Assembly: GCF_025643255.1 (NCBI RefSeq)
Contig: NZ_CP087112.1
Span: forward strand, 2,480,001 to 2,544,000
DNA length: 64,000 nt
Origin: Halomonas sp. 7T
Lineage (GTDB): Bacteria; Pseudomonadota; Gammaproteobacteria; Pseudomonadales; Halomonadaceae
Direction: 5' to 3'
Shown: piece after piece, positions 17,350-25,268 of the stretch
Layout: each line of letters begins with the position of its first letter
How positions within the stretch are numbered: position 1 is the first letter of the stretch
Notes under the pieces: model-generated
Told to the model about the DNA's origin: nothing
Seen by the model: only the letters and a program-made list of their open reading frames with translations
Database searches by the model: none
Translations under genes and position numbers: made by a program

Positions 17350-17826
17350 ATGTCAATTGAACTTGGCCAACCCGTCACCAACTTTTCCGCCACTGCCACG
17401 GGCGACACCACCATTACGCTTTCAGAGCTTAAAGGCAAGCAAGTCGTCATCTACTTTTATCCTAAAGCCAGCACGCCGGGTTGCACGACGGAAGGAGGTG
17501 ATTTTCGCGACCGTAAACACCAGTTTGATGCGGCTAACACGGTCATTATCGGTGTTTCCCGGGACGGCATACGTGCCCAAGAGAACTTCAAAGCCAAGCA
17601 AAACTTTAACTTCGAACTCATTTCCGACAAAGATGAACAGGTTTGCCAGCTGTTTGACGTCATCAAGTTAAAGAAAATGTACGGCAAGGAGCATTTGGGC
17701 ATTGAGCGCAGTACGTTCTTAATCGATAGCGAAGGTAAACTCGCCAAAGCGTGGCGTGGTGTCAAAGTGCCGGGCCATGTTGATGAGGTGTTAGCCGCTG
17801 CTGAGACTTTGCACGCCGAGCACTGA
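17350..17826 (+). CDS. bcp: Thioredoxin-dependent peroxiredoxin, BCP/PrxQ type
   Basis: Bcp reduces hydrogen and organic peroxides with electrons from thioredoxin in the cytoplasm. ATG 17350 is used since AGGAGC lies 5-10 bp upstream and the protein then starts MSIELGQPVTNFSA; the ORF's extra 59 codons cover the promoter. It is 158 residues. The peroxidatic cysteine is C45 in YPKASTPGCTTE. Position 50, where E. coli Bcp has its resolving cysteine, is glycine here; the only other cysteine is near residue 97, so the protein is of the PrxQ subtype without the C+5 resolving residue. Divergent from dapA, convergent with the permease gene. Confidence 0.92.
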   Translation: MSIELGQPVTNFSATATGDTTITLSELKGKQVVIYFYPKASTPGCTTEGGDFRDRKHQFDAANTVIIGVSRDGIRAQENFKAKQNFNFELISDKDEQVCQLFDVIKLKKMYGKEHLGIERSTFLIDSEGKLAKAWRGVKVPGHVDEVLAAAETLHAEH

Positions 17827-17890
17827 GAAGACGTTTCCTAGCTAGCATATGCGCCCCTCTCTCTTAGCGGGCAGGGGCGCCAGCCTTCCG

Positions 17891-19015
17891 TCAAGGCAGC
17901 TCTTGTTCCGAGCGATTTATGTGTCCCGAATGTTGCAACAAGCGGTTCTCCTCTTGCTCCTTGATGCCTCTTGGCCAAGCATACACCAATGCCTTAAGCA
18001 GCGTGGCTAGCGGTATCGCAAAAAAGATACCCCAAAACCCCCATATACCACCGAAAAACAGCACGGCAACAATAATCGAAACCGGGTGGATATTGTTGGT
18101 TTCTGAAAACAGTACAGGCGCCAGAACGTTACCGTCCAACGCTTGAATCACTCCGTAAGCTACCAGTACGTAAGCAAACTGTTCGCTGATTCCAAAATGA
18201 AAGCCCGCAACGGCAGCCACCGGAAGCGTGGCAACCGCCGCACCAATGTAAGGAACCAATACCGAAAGCCCCACTAACACCGCCAGCAGCGCCGTATATG
18301 GCAAGCCAAAGAAAGCAAAGGTAAAAAAAGCCACACTGCCCACAATGATAATTTCGATAAATTTACCGCGGATGTAGTTGGCAATCTGAGTGTCCATCTC
18401 ATGCCAAATGCGTGTCAGCAGCGTACGCTTTTGCGGCAGTAATGAAAGCGTAAAACCCACTAACGTTTCGCGGTCCTTAAGCATAAAGAACACCAAGATG
18501 GGCACCAAGACCAAGTAGATAATCAGTGCCATTACGTTGCCCAGCGACGCCAACGAAAGCGTTAACGCACGCTGCCCAAGCTGGCTGATCTCACGCCCAG
18601 CAACGCCAATCCAGCTCTGCATTTGGTCAGGGGTAATTAAATTTGGATAGCGAGCCTGCAGTTCATCCAGCCACCCTTGGCCGCTGGCAAACATGCGCGG
18701 TATCTCCTGAACAAGCCCAACCAGCTGGTTCCAAATCAGCGGCATTAAGATAAATGCCAGCGTTAGCAGCACACTGATAAAACCTAAAAACACAATAATC
18801 ACAGATAAAAGATGCGGCACGCTTCGTCGGGTTAATCCGTTCACCACGCCTTGCAGCAGAAATGCCAGCACGAGCGCCGTAAAAAACGGTGCCAGCATGC
18901 GGCCAAACCAGATGATGGCCGCAAAGCCCGCCACTAGAACCAACAGAAGAATTAACGCCTCTTCGTCTGAAAAGTAACGCTCAACCCAACTTTTCAGAAT
19001 CGTGCGCATGGTCAT
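17891..19015 (-). CDS. AI-2E family transporter (PerM-like permease)
   Basis: This 374-residue integral membrane protein belongs to the AI-2E (DUF20/PerM) family. It has about seven to eight hydrophobic segments: two near the N-terminus (residues about 20-65), one around 70-95, then a soluble stretch of about 60 residues (QEIPRMF to REISQL), and further spans from residue 155 to the end, including LVPYIGAAVATLPVA, the most conserved segment. The true substrate of most members is unsettled; some export AI-2, some are Na+/H+ antiporters, which would suit a halophile. Its start overlaps the TusA-like stop by 4 bp. The 64-bp gap to bcp holds a GC-rich hairpin (17851-17880) without T-tract. Confidence 0.88.
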   Translation of the reverse strand: MTMRTILKSWVERYFSDEEALILLLVLVAGFAAIIWFGRMLAPFFTALVLAFLLQGVVNGLTRRSVPHLLSVIIVFLGFISVLLTLAFILMPLIWNQLVGLVQEIPRMFASGQGWLDELQARYPNLITPDQMQSWIGVAGREISQLGQRALTLSLASLGNVMALIIYLVLVPILVFFMLKDRETLVGFTLSLLPQKRTLLTRIWHEMDTQIANYIRGKFIEIIIVGSVAFFTFAFFGLPYTALLAVLVGLSVLVPYIGAAVATLPVAAVAGFHFGISEQFAYVLVAYGVIQALDGNVLAPVLFSETNNIHPVSIIVAVLFFGGIWGFWGIFFAIPLATLLKALVYAWPRGIKEQEENRLLQHSGHINRSEQELP

Positions 19016-19263
19016 GAGTGTGTATTCCCTGCTTTACGTATCCAAAAAATGTACACATCGTCTCGCTGTTCACGCTGCTCAAGCACGTGGGCGCTTTGCT
19101 CGGTAAAGGATGCCATATCCCGCCAGGCACCTGCATCGGTCGCACGCACCTCTAACAGCTGACCCGGCGCAAGCCCTGAAAGCGCCTGTTTTGCCTTCAA
19201 TAACGGTAGCGGACAATGCAGTCCACTTGCATCCAGTATTAAATCAGGGGTTTGCCCAGCCAT
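19012..19263 (-). CDS. TusA-like sulfurtransferase / SirA family protein
   Basis: An 83-residue TusA-fold protein. The family CPxP motif is C17-P18-L19-P20 in LHCPLPLLKAK, with the cysteine expected to carry persulfide sulfur. The gene overlaps the downstream permease start (ATGA), so the two are translationally coupled. In Pseudomonas aeruginosa the same arrangement (permease, TusA-like PA1006, BepA, NadA) exists, and PA1006 has been linked to molybdenum/sulfur handling; that link is from the literature as I recall it. Whether this copy is the tRNA 2-thiolation TusA or the PA1006-type paralogue cannot be fixed from sequence alone; context favours the latter. Confidence 0.85.
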   Translation of the reverse strand: MAGQTPDLILDASGLHCPLPLLKAKQALSGLAPGQLLEVRATDAGAWRDMASFTEQSAHVLEQREQRDDVYIFWIRKAGNTHS

Positions 19264-19427
19264 AACCTCTCCCTCAAAATGCTGCCGAAATATGGCATTG
19301 TTACATAAACTATTTTTTCGTGATGCCCGCCGTGGAGTTGATTTAACGGCACTTCCCTGCCTGAATCAATGTCACAGGCTGTTAGCTGCGCCTAATACAT
19401 GACGCCAGATTCACTAATGAGGATGCC

Positions 19428-20888
19428 ATGCCGCACCTTCGCACGATTTATCCACGCTGGGCCTTAGCACTTTTTTTTGCGCTCAGCACAGCGGCTGTTA
19501 CCCCACCGGGGCATGCCATTGATGACTACCAACTGCCTAGCTTGGGCGGTGCCTCCACCTCAGTAAGTAACGAAGAGTACCGTTTAGGTCGGGCGTGGTT
19601 ACGCCAGTTCCGTGCCCAGGCCCCTCAGTGGCAGGACCCTATCGTTAATGACTATGTGCAGGGCCTCATTGCCCGCCTCGCGCCCCACAGCCAACTCGGC
19701 AACCTGCAAACGACGATTGTCATGGTCGACAACCGCTCACTGAATGCGTTTGCGGTTCCCGGTGGCGTGGTAGGCATCAACTCGGGGCTGTTTGCTTTTG
19801 CTGAAGATGAAGGCGCTTTCGTGTCAGTACTCGCCCACGAGCTTGGTCACTTATCTCAGCGCCATTATGCACGGGGCAGTGCCCGTGCCGAGCAGACTCA
19901 ACTGCCCGCCATGGCCGCTATGCTTGCCGGCATGTTAATAGCCGCAAGCGGCGGTGGCGATGCAGGCCTTGCCGCCGCGATGGGTTCCCAAGCAGCACTG
20001 ATTCAAGACCAGCTTAGCTACTCCCGCCGTTTTGAGCAGGAAGCCGACCGGATTGGCCTTCAAGCCATGGCCAATGCAGGCTACGACCCGGAGGCGATGG
20101 TGCGTATGTTTGGCGCCATGCAACGCATGGCGCGCTTGCAAGGAGGCACGCCGCCTGAGTTTCTGTTGAGCCACCCGGTCTCCGATAGTCGCTTAAGCGA
20201 CGCCCAGGTTCGCGCATCACAGCTCCGCGTTGCTGACACTTACACTAGCAACACGTTGTACGACATGATGCGCGCCCGAGCACTGCTGAGCATTTACCAC
20301 AACACGCCTCAGCAGGCCGCCTCCCGCCTTGATCAGGAGAACGCCGGAGAACCAGCACAGCGCTATCTAGGCGCACTCATCGCGGCACATAACGGACAAA
20401 CAGATAGCGCCCTTAATACTCTCGACCAGTTAGCCCGTGAGCTGCCAGATTACAGCATGCTGCCCGCATCGGCCGCTAGCATAGCGCTTGACGCTCAGCG
20501 CTACGACGACGCCATTACCCGTAGCCAACGGCTGCTACGGCTATCGCCCAACTACTTACCTGCTCAGTTAGTGCTGGCTGAAGCTCAACTCCAGAGAAAC
20601 CCAGAGGCCGCTTACAATCTGCTCAGAGAGATAACCGCACGCCACCCAGAAAATCCCCAAGGGTTTAGCCTACTGGCAGAAGCCGCAGGCCGCAGTGGCG
20701 ATAACGGCTGGGGGCACCTAGCGCGAGCAGAGCACTTACAGCTAACAGGAAGAATTGATAGCGGCATTCGCCAGCTGAGCATTGCAAAAGATGCCGCTCG
20801 GCAGGAGAACGATCAGCAGGCACTGGCACGTATCGAACAGCGCCGTGAAGCGTTCTTAGAATACCGTGAGGCACTAGAGAAATTTTAA
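19428..20888 (+). CDS. bepA: BepA-like M48 family metalloprotease with TPR domain
   Basis: BepA (YfgC) is a periplasmic zinc protease/chaperone that helps LptD assembly and degrades misfolded outer membrane proteins. The 486-residue product has a signal peptide ending near A30 (GHA), the HELGH metal motif at 137-141, a third ligand glutamate in RRFEQEADRIG, and from about residue 310 a helical TPR-type repeat region. ATG 19428 is preferred over one at 19423 since GAGG lies 5 bp before it. It is divergent from the TusA-like gene and convergent with nadA. Confidence 0.9.
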   Translation: MPHLRTIYPRWALALFFALSTAAVTPPGHAIDDYQLPSLGGASTSVSNEEYRLGRAWLRQFRAQAPQWQDPIVNDYVQGLIARLAPHSQLGNLQTTIVMVDNRSLNAFAVPGGVVGINSGLFAFAEDEGAFVSVLAHELGHLSQRHYARGSARAEQTQLPAMAAMLAGMLIAASGGGDAGLAAAMGSQAALIQDQLSYSRRFEQEADRIGLQAMANAGYDPEAMVRMFGAMQRMARLQGGTPPEFLLSHPVSDSRLSDAQVRASQLRVADTYTSNTLYDMMRARALLSIYHNTPQQAASRLDQENAGEPAQRYLGALIAAHNGQTDSALNTLDQLARELPDYSMLPASAASIALDAQRYDDAITRSQRLLRLSPNYLPAQLVLAEAQLQRNPEAAYNLLREITARHPENPQGFSLLAEAAGRSGDNGWGHLARAEHLQLTGRIDSGIRQLSIAKDAARQENDQQALARIEQRREAFLEYREALEKF

Positions 20889-20901
20889 GGCCGCTAACAA
20901 C

Positions 20902-20932
20902 ACAGCCCGAATGCTTATCGCATTCGGGCTGT
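20902..20932. terminator. Bidirectional hairpin between bepA and nadA
   Basis: A perfect 13-bp stem (20902-20914 with 20920-20932, loop TTATC) lies between the convergent bepA and nadA. It can serve both, though flanking T-runs are short (AATATT on the bepA side). Confidence 0.7.
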
Positions 20933-20962
20933 AATATTCAAACGGTCATAATCAGCTAAACG

Positions 20963-22003
20963 TTAGGCGTTAAAATTCAGCATACGCTCCAGCGGCTTTA
21001 ACGCCTGCTGACGCAGCGCTTCATCTACAAAGATTTCCCCACTGCCATGGCGCAGCGCACCGGCTAAGTTATCCAGGGCGTTCATTGCCATCCACGGGCA
21101 GTGAGCGCAGCTACGGCATGTCGCACCATTGCCAGCAGTAGGTGCTTCAAACAGCGTTTTGCCCGGCACTGCTTGCTGCATCTTGAAGAAAATACCGCGA
21201 TCAGTGGCCACAATTAGCTGCTCATTGGGCAGCGTTTGGGCGGCTTTGATCAGCTGAGAGGTCGACCCGGCCACATCCGCCAGCTTGACGACCGCATCCG
21301 GAGATTCGGGATGTACCAGCACGGCAGCATCAGGGTAGAGGCGCTTCAGATCCTCGATACCTTTGGCCTTGAACTCTTCATGGACGATACAGGCGCCGTC
21401 CCACATCAGCATATCGGCGCCAGTTTTCTTCTGAATGTAGCCACCCAGGTGCTTATCTGGCGCCCAAAGAATCTTCTCGCCCTTCGCCTGCAGGTGTTCA
21501 ATCACCTCCACGGCAATGGACGATGTAACCACCCAGTCGGCGCGCGCTTTTACAGCGGCGGACGTGTTGGCGTACACCACCACCGTGCGGTCTGGGTGCG
21601 CATCGCAAAAAGCGCTGAACTCATCGATGGGGCAGCCAATATCCAGCGAGCAGGTGGCTTCCAGCGTGGGCATTAACACGCGTTTTTCTGGGGAAAGAAT
21701 TTTTGCCGTCTCGCCCATGAAGCGAACGCCTGCGACGACTAACGTAGTAGCATCATGGCGAGCGCCAAAGCGGGCCATTTCCAAGGAGTCAGCGACACAG
21801 CCGCCGGTCTCTTCTGCTAACTGCTGAATGGCGTCATCGGTATAGTAATGAGCAACTAACACGGCGTTATTCGCTTTAAGCAGTTGCTTAATTTCATCAA
21901 CCCGGACCTCGTCTTCCGCAGGAATACGAGTGGGGCAGTATGGGCTGGGGAGCGGAGCATCAAGCTCAGCTTGGGAAGTCATAATAGTCATCGTGTCTAC
22001 CAC
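20963..22003 (-). CDS. nadA: Quinolinate synthase A (4Fe-4S)
   Basis: NadA condenses iminoaspartate with dihydroxyacetone phosphate to quinolinate, the second step of NAD synthesis. It is up to 346 residues. Cysteines for the 4Fe-4S cluster are visible in VADSLEM-preceding [15 protein letters not shown] and [25 protein letters not shown] and HYYTDDAIQ are also typical. The start is uncertain: GTG 22003 (longest), ATG 21991 or ATG 21982; none has a strong ribosome binding site. It is transcribed alone, convergent with bepA, from a 238-bp upstream region that holds an inverted repeat at 22172. Confidence 0.96.
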   Translation of the reverse strand: MVDTMTIMTSQAELDAPLPSPYCPTRIPAEDEVRVDEIKQLLKANNAVLVAHYYTDDAIQQLAEETGGCVADSLEMARFGARHDATTLVVAGVRFMGETAKILSPEKRVLMPTLEATCSLDIGCPIDEFSAFCDAHPDRTVVVYANTSAAVKARADWVVTSSIAVEVIEHLQAKGEKILWAPDKHLGGYIQKKTGADMLMWDGACIVHEEFKAKGIEDLKRLYPDAAVLVHPESPDAVVKLADVAGSTSQLIKAAQTLPNEQLIVATDRGIFFKMQQAVPGKTLFEAPTAGNGATCRSCAHCPWMAMNALDNLAGALRHGSGEIFVDEALRQQALKPLERMLNFNA

Positions 22004-22171
22004 TGTGACGAACAGGGAATCCCCCTGTTAAACATCAGTCGCGGCGTATGCACTCCGCACGCGCCGCTCTCGATGCGACGGGCCGCTGTGTCTCTCACGG
22101 TGGCACGCCGCTCTGGTCTTAGTAATGTGACCAGCGCTACCGTGGTGTCGCCGGCAGCTGAAGCTTTGACT

Positions 22172-22186
22172 ATTGTGGTGGACAAT
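22172..22186. promoter_or_regulatory. Inverted repeat ATTGT-N5-ACAAT upstream of nadA
   Basis: ATTGT-GGTGG-ACAAT is a perfect 5-bp inverted repeat with a 5-bp spacer, about 170 bp upstream of nadA and followed by TGTTGCC, giving an overlapping ACAATTGT palindrome. A regulator of NAD synthesis could bind here; none is identified. Confidence 0.35.
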
Positions 22187-22241
22187 TGTTGCCCACTGCA
22201 AGCAGAAAGTTCGTTTCGCACGCTACCCCTCTGCATAGCAA

Positions 22242-22273
22242 AACGCCCCTGACAATAAGCTGCCAGGGGCGTT
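22242..22273 (-). terminator. Terminator of the tRNA-Lys pair
   Basis: AACGCCCCTG (22242-22251) pairs with CAGGGGCGTT (22264-22273), 5 bp past the second tRNA-Lys on the minus strand, and the stem is followed by TTGC after a TTTT run formed by its own end. A good intrinsic terminator. Confidence 0.75.
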
Positions 22274-22278
22274 GAATT

Positions 22279-22354
22279 TGGTGGGTCGTGTAGGATTCGA
22301 ACCTACGACCAATTGATTAAAAGTCAACTGCTCTACCAACTGAGCTAACGACCC
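22279..22354 (-). tRNA. tRNA-Lys (anticodon TTT), copy 2
   Basis: The 76-nt minus-strand sequence folds as a cloverleaf: acceptor GGGTCGT pairs with ACGACCC, D-loop AGCTCAGTTGGTAGAGC, anticodon loop with TTT inside TTGACTTTTAATCAA, T-arm GTAGGTTCGAATCCTAC, then A and an encoded CCA. It is identical to the copy 127 bp upstream in the same transcript. Confidence 0.97.
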
Positions 22355-22405
22355 AAATTTTTGCTGCGTAACGGCGTTTAACTTAACGCTATATCTGTGT
22401 TCGAA

Positions 22406-22481
22406 TGGTGGGTCGTGTAGGATTCGAACCTACGACCAATTGATTAAAAGTCAACTGCTCTACCAACTGAGCTAACGACCC
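22406..22481 (-). tRNA. tRNA-Lys (anticodon TTT), copy 1
   Basis: This 76-nt gene is identical to the copy at 22279-22354, with CCA encoded. It is the first of the two on the minus strand; the 51-bp spacer is unrelated. A promoter lies directly upstream at 22498-22526. Two adjacent identical copies point to a gene duplication that raises tRNA-Lys dose. Confidence 0.97.
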
Positions 22482-22497
22482 CCTCGAACGGATGCAT

Positions 22498-22526
22498 ATA
22501 GTACGGATACAGTGCTTCGATGGCAA
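22498..22526 (-). promoter_or_regulatory. Promoter of the tRNA-Lys pair
   Basis: On the minus strand TTGCCA (22526-22521), a 17-bp spacer and TACTAT (22503-22498) lie 16 bp upstream of the first tRNA. Spacing is ideal and both boxes are close to consensus. Confidence 0.65.
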
Positions 22527-22571
22527 GCGTTTTTTATCTTTGGTCTATAAACATCCGTTACTTAAACGCGA

Positions 22572-23441
22572 CTAACGACGCTTGGGCTTGCGCATGGCCT
22601 GCACCGGGCGACGCTTATGCTTGTCACGGCTCCAACGATTTTTCTCATCCGGGGTTAACTCCGGCACTTTGCGCGTTTCTAAATTCGCCAGTGTTGCCAG
22701 ATCATCCACTTCATCCTGAGAAAGCTCTACCCACTCACCGGCTTTCGCCCGCTTATCCAGGAAGATATTGCCGTATCGCACGCGCTTTAGGCGGCTCACC
22801 GTCAGCTCCTGGGATTCCCAAAGGCGGCGCACTTCGCGGTTGCGGCCTTCTAGAATGACCACGTGGAACCAGGTATTAATGCCTTCGCCGCCGAACTCCT
22901 GCACGTCGGTGAAGCGAGCGGGGCCATCTTCCAGCATCACACCGTCAACCATCGCCACAATGTGTTCGCGCTTAACGTCGCCCATCACGCGCACTGCGTA
23001 CTCACGCTCTACCTGGGTGGAGGGGTGCATCAGGCGGTTGGCCAGCTCACCGTCGGTGGTGAACAGCAGCAAACCGCTGGTGTTGATGTCCAAGCGGCCA
23101 ATGGCAATCCAGCGTTCGCCTTTTAAACGCGGTAGGCGCTCGAAGACCGTGCGGCGTCCCTCAGGGTCTTTACGGGTACACAGCTCACCTTCCGGCTTGT
23201 TGTACATAATAACCCTGCGCGGCACTTCCTCTTCCGGGCGCAGCGTGACCGGTCGGTCATCAAAGCTGACTTTATCTCGCGCCTCTACCCGATCGCCAAG
23301 CTTCGCTACTTTACTATTGACCTTCACACGGCCATCGGAAATAGCGGTTTCCATTTCACGGCGGGAGCCAAGGCCTGCGCGGGCGAGGACTTTCTGCAGC
23401 TTTTCGCTGGTAGGGGGCGTGGTGTTGTTACTCTGACTCAT
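22572..23441 (-). CDS. rluB: 23S rRNA pseudouridine(2605) synthase
   Basis: RluB isomerises U2605 in 23S rRNA to pseudouridine. The 289-residue protein has an N-terminal S4 RNA-binding domain ([19 protein letters not shown]) and the RsuA/RluB/E/F catalytic motif [11 protein letters not shown] with the catalytic Asp at D118. The C-terminal tail is Lys/Arg rich ([17 protein letters not shown]), as in RluB. The start ATG 23441 overlaps the scpB end by 14 bp, putting it last in the scpA-scpB-rluB series, an order also known from Pseudomonas. RluE/F are alternatives but less likely in this setting. Confidence 0.92.
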   Translation of the reverse strand: MSQSNNTTPPTSEKLQKVLARAGLGSRREMETAISDGRVKVNSKVAKLGDRVEARDKVSFDDRPVTLRPEEEVPRRVIMYNKPEGELCTRKDPEGRRTVFERLPRLKGERWIAIGRLDINTSGLLLFTTDGELANRLMHPSTQVEREYAVRVMGDVKREHIVAMVDGVMLEDGPARFTDVQEFGGEGINTWFHVVILEGRNREVRRLWESQELTVSRLKRVRYGNIFLDKRAKAGEWVELSQDEVDDLATLANLETRKVPELTPDEKNRWSRDKHKRRPVQAMRKPKRR

Positions 23442-24225
23442 GGTCGTCTGACCTCACATCGTTGGTCTGCGTGCGTGCGTCATGTTGGCGCTGCGCACGT
23501 GCCGCAAGCCGTGCCTCTAAATCGGCAAAACTCAGCGGCTGGGTTAACGCCGTCTCGGCGTGGGGGTCGGCTGATTCAGCCGAGGTAGTGTCTTTACTCT
23601 GGGGTGGCGCATCCTGCACGCTTTGCGCCGTTTCGTCCAGTGCGGATGGCAGATTTTGTTCGGCTGACGCCTCCTCCAGAGGCAGCGCTTCGTGGTCTTC
23701 GCCATTGATTAAGGTATGCATGGGCGGCAGCGCATCCAGCGTTTTCAGGCCGAAGTCATCCAGGAAGCTGCGCGTGGTGGCATACACGGCGGGGCGACCT
23801 GGCACGTCCCGGTGGCCCACTACACGTATCCAGCCGCGCTCCATGAGCGTGCGCACAATCGAGCTACTAACGCTCACACCGCGCACTTCTTCAATATCAC
23901 CCCGCGTGACCGGCTGGCGATAGGCAATCAGCGCCAGCGTTTCCAGCAGCGCCCGGGAGTAGCGCTGAGGGCGCTCGTCCCACAGCCGCGACACCCAGTG
24001 AGCCAGGCGGGGGCGAATGCGTAGCTGGAAGCCAGAGGCGGTCTCTACCAGTTCCAGCGCGCCGTTATCGTGGCGCAGCGCCAGCCGCGACAGCGCTTCT
24101 CGTAGTGCTTTTCTCGATGGGCACTCATCGGCCAAAAACAGTGTTTCAAGGCGTTCCACGGGCAGCGGCTCTCCCGCGGCCAGCAGCGCCGCTTCAATAA
24201 TATCGTCTAACGTGGTGTCTCTCAC
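23428..24225 (-). CDS. scpB: Segregation and condensation protein B
   Basis: ScpB is the winged-helix kleisin partner subunit of the SMC-ScpAB condensin that organises and segregates the chromosome. The 265-residue product has two winged-helix domains in about residues 1-165, with [24 protein letters not shown] and [22 protein letters not shown] as family motifs. The remaining 100 residues form an acidic, low-complexity tail, longer than in many ScpB proteins, followed by a short basic helix. It overlaps scpA by 4 bp (ATGA) and rluB by 14 bp. Confidence 0.94.
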   Translation of the reverse strand: MRDTTLDDIIEAALLAAGEPLPVERLETLFLADECPSRKALREALSRLALRHDNGALELVETASGFQLRIRPRLAHWVSRLWDERPQRYSRALLETLALIAYRQPVTRGDIEEVRGVSVSSSIVRTLMERGWIRVVGHRDVPGRPAVYATTRSFLDDFGLKTLDALPPMHTLINGEDHEALPLEEASAEQNLPSALDETAQSVQDAPPQSKDTTSAESADPHAETALTQPLSFADLEARLAARAQRQHDARTQTNDVRSDDHESE

Positions 24226-25268
24226 CGCGACTCCTCGTCAGGTTCAAACGCAGACTCTTCGAATGCCGAGGCGGCATTGCCCTGGTCCTCTTGCGCGCGC
24301 TCGAAAGCATCCTCTTCCTCATCGGTCAGCGCCGCTTGGCGGGCGCGCACGTGAATGGGCGACAGCGGCGCGTTTTGAACAATCTCAATCATGGCTTCTT
24401 TCGCTAGCTCTAAAATGGCCATAAAGGTCACCACCACACCGGCCCGGCCCTCTTCCAGGGTGAACAGCGCTTCAAAGGGGGTGTAACGCCCGCTCGCACT
24501 ATCTTGGCTAAGCTGCTCCATGATATGCAGCATCCGTTCGCGGGTAGAGAGCACTTCTCGGCTGATCTGATGAGCCTGGGCCAGCTCTGCGCGCTTGAGA
24601 ATATCGGAGAGCGCACCCAGCAGCTCATCCAGCTCCACATCGGGATGAATCATCCGGGTTTCCAACGGCGGCAGGCCCGCCTGCACGCTAAACCAGTCCC
24701 GCCCTACCCTGGGCAGCGTGTCCAGCGCTTCAGCAGCTTCTTTAAGGCGCTCGTACTCTTGCAAGCGGCGAATCAGCTCGGCACGGGGGTCTTCTTCCTC
24801 CTCGTCCTCCGCTTTTGGCGGGCGCGGCAGTAGCGTGCGGGATTTAATCTCTGCCAGCATAGCCGCCATCAGCAGATACTCTCCGGCCAGCTCAATCTCC
24901 ATGGCTTTCATTAATTCCACGTACTCGATGTACTGGTGGGTAATGGTCGCCACGTTGATGGTCAGAATATCCAGGTTCTGGCGTCGAATTAAATATAGCA
25001 GCAGGTCCAGCGGCCCTTCGAAAGCCTCCAGAAAGACCCGCAGCGCTTCGGGCGGAATGTAGAGGTCTTCAGGCAGTTGCGTGATGGGCTCATCGAACAG
25101 ACGCCCAAGCGCCTCCACTACCGGCTCGGCGGTCGATTGCACGTCTTGGTCTGGCGCTGCGCTAGGCGTCTCGCTCACGCGGGTCGTATCCTTGGTTGAT
25201 GGCTCAGTGGTTGACTTAGTTGATGACTCAAAAAATGGCAGTGTAGCAGCGCATCCAGGGCGCGGCAT
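24222..25268 (-). CDS. scpA: Segregation and condensation protein A
   Basis: ScpA is the kleisin that bridges SMC heads. The 348-residue ORF begins with about 75 residues rich in Ser, Thr and Pro that do not look conserved; the recognisable domain starts near residue 80 at FEGPLDLLLYLIRRQNLDI, with LAGEYLLMAAMLAEIKSRTLLPRP, the standard kleisin N-terminal segment. The C-terminal helix ends in an acidic stretch. The ATG at 25268 follows immediately on the radD stop with no gap; an internal start cannot be excluded. It overlaps scpB by 4 bp. Confidence 0.93.
   Translation of the reverse strand: MPRPGCAATLPFFESSTKSTTEPSTKDTTRVSETPSAAPDQDVQSTAEPVVEALGRLFDEPITQLPEDLYIPPEALRVFLEAFEGPLDLLLYLIRRQNLDILTINVATITHQYIEYVELMKAMEIELAGEYLLMAAMLAEIKSRTLLPRPPKAEDEEEEDPRAELIRRLQEYERLKEAAEALDTLPRVGRDWFSVQAGLPPLETRMIHPDVELDELLGALSDILKRAELAQAHQISREVLSTRERMLHIMEQLSQDSASGRYTPFEALFTLEEGRAGVVVTFMAILELAKEAMIEIVQNAPLSPIHVRARQAALTDEEEDAFERAQEDQGNAASAFEESAFEPDEESR

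Noticed and set aside
21997..22236. 79-codon minus-strand ORF upstream of nadA
   Set aside because: Composition is random, no ribosome binding site, and it overlaps the nadA start; the region is better read as promoter.
24222..25268. scpA as an internal-start gene beginning near residue 75
   Set aside because: The N-terminal 75 residues are low complexity, but no good internal ribosome binding site was found and the longest start abuts radD exactly; the long form is kept with reservation.
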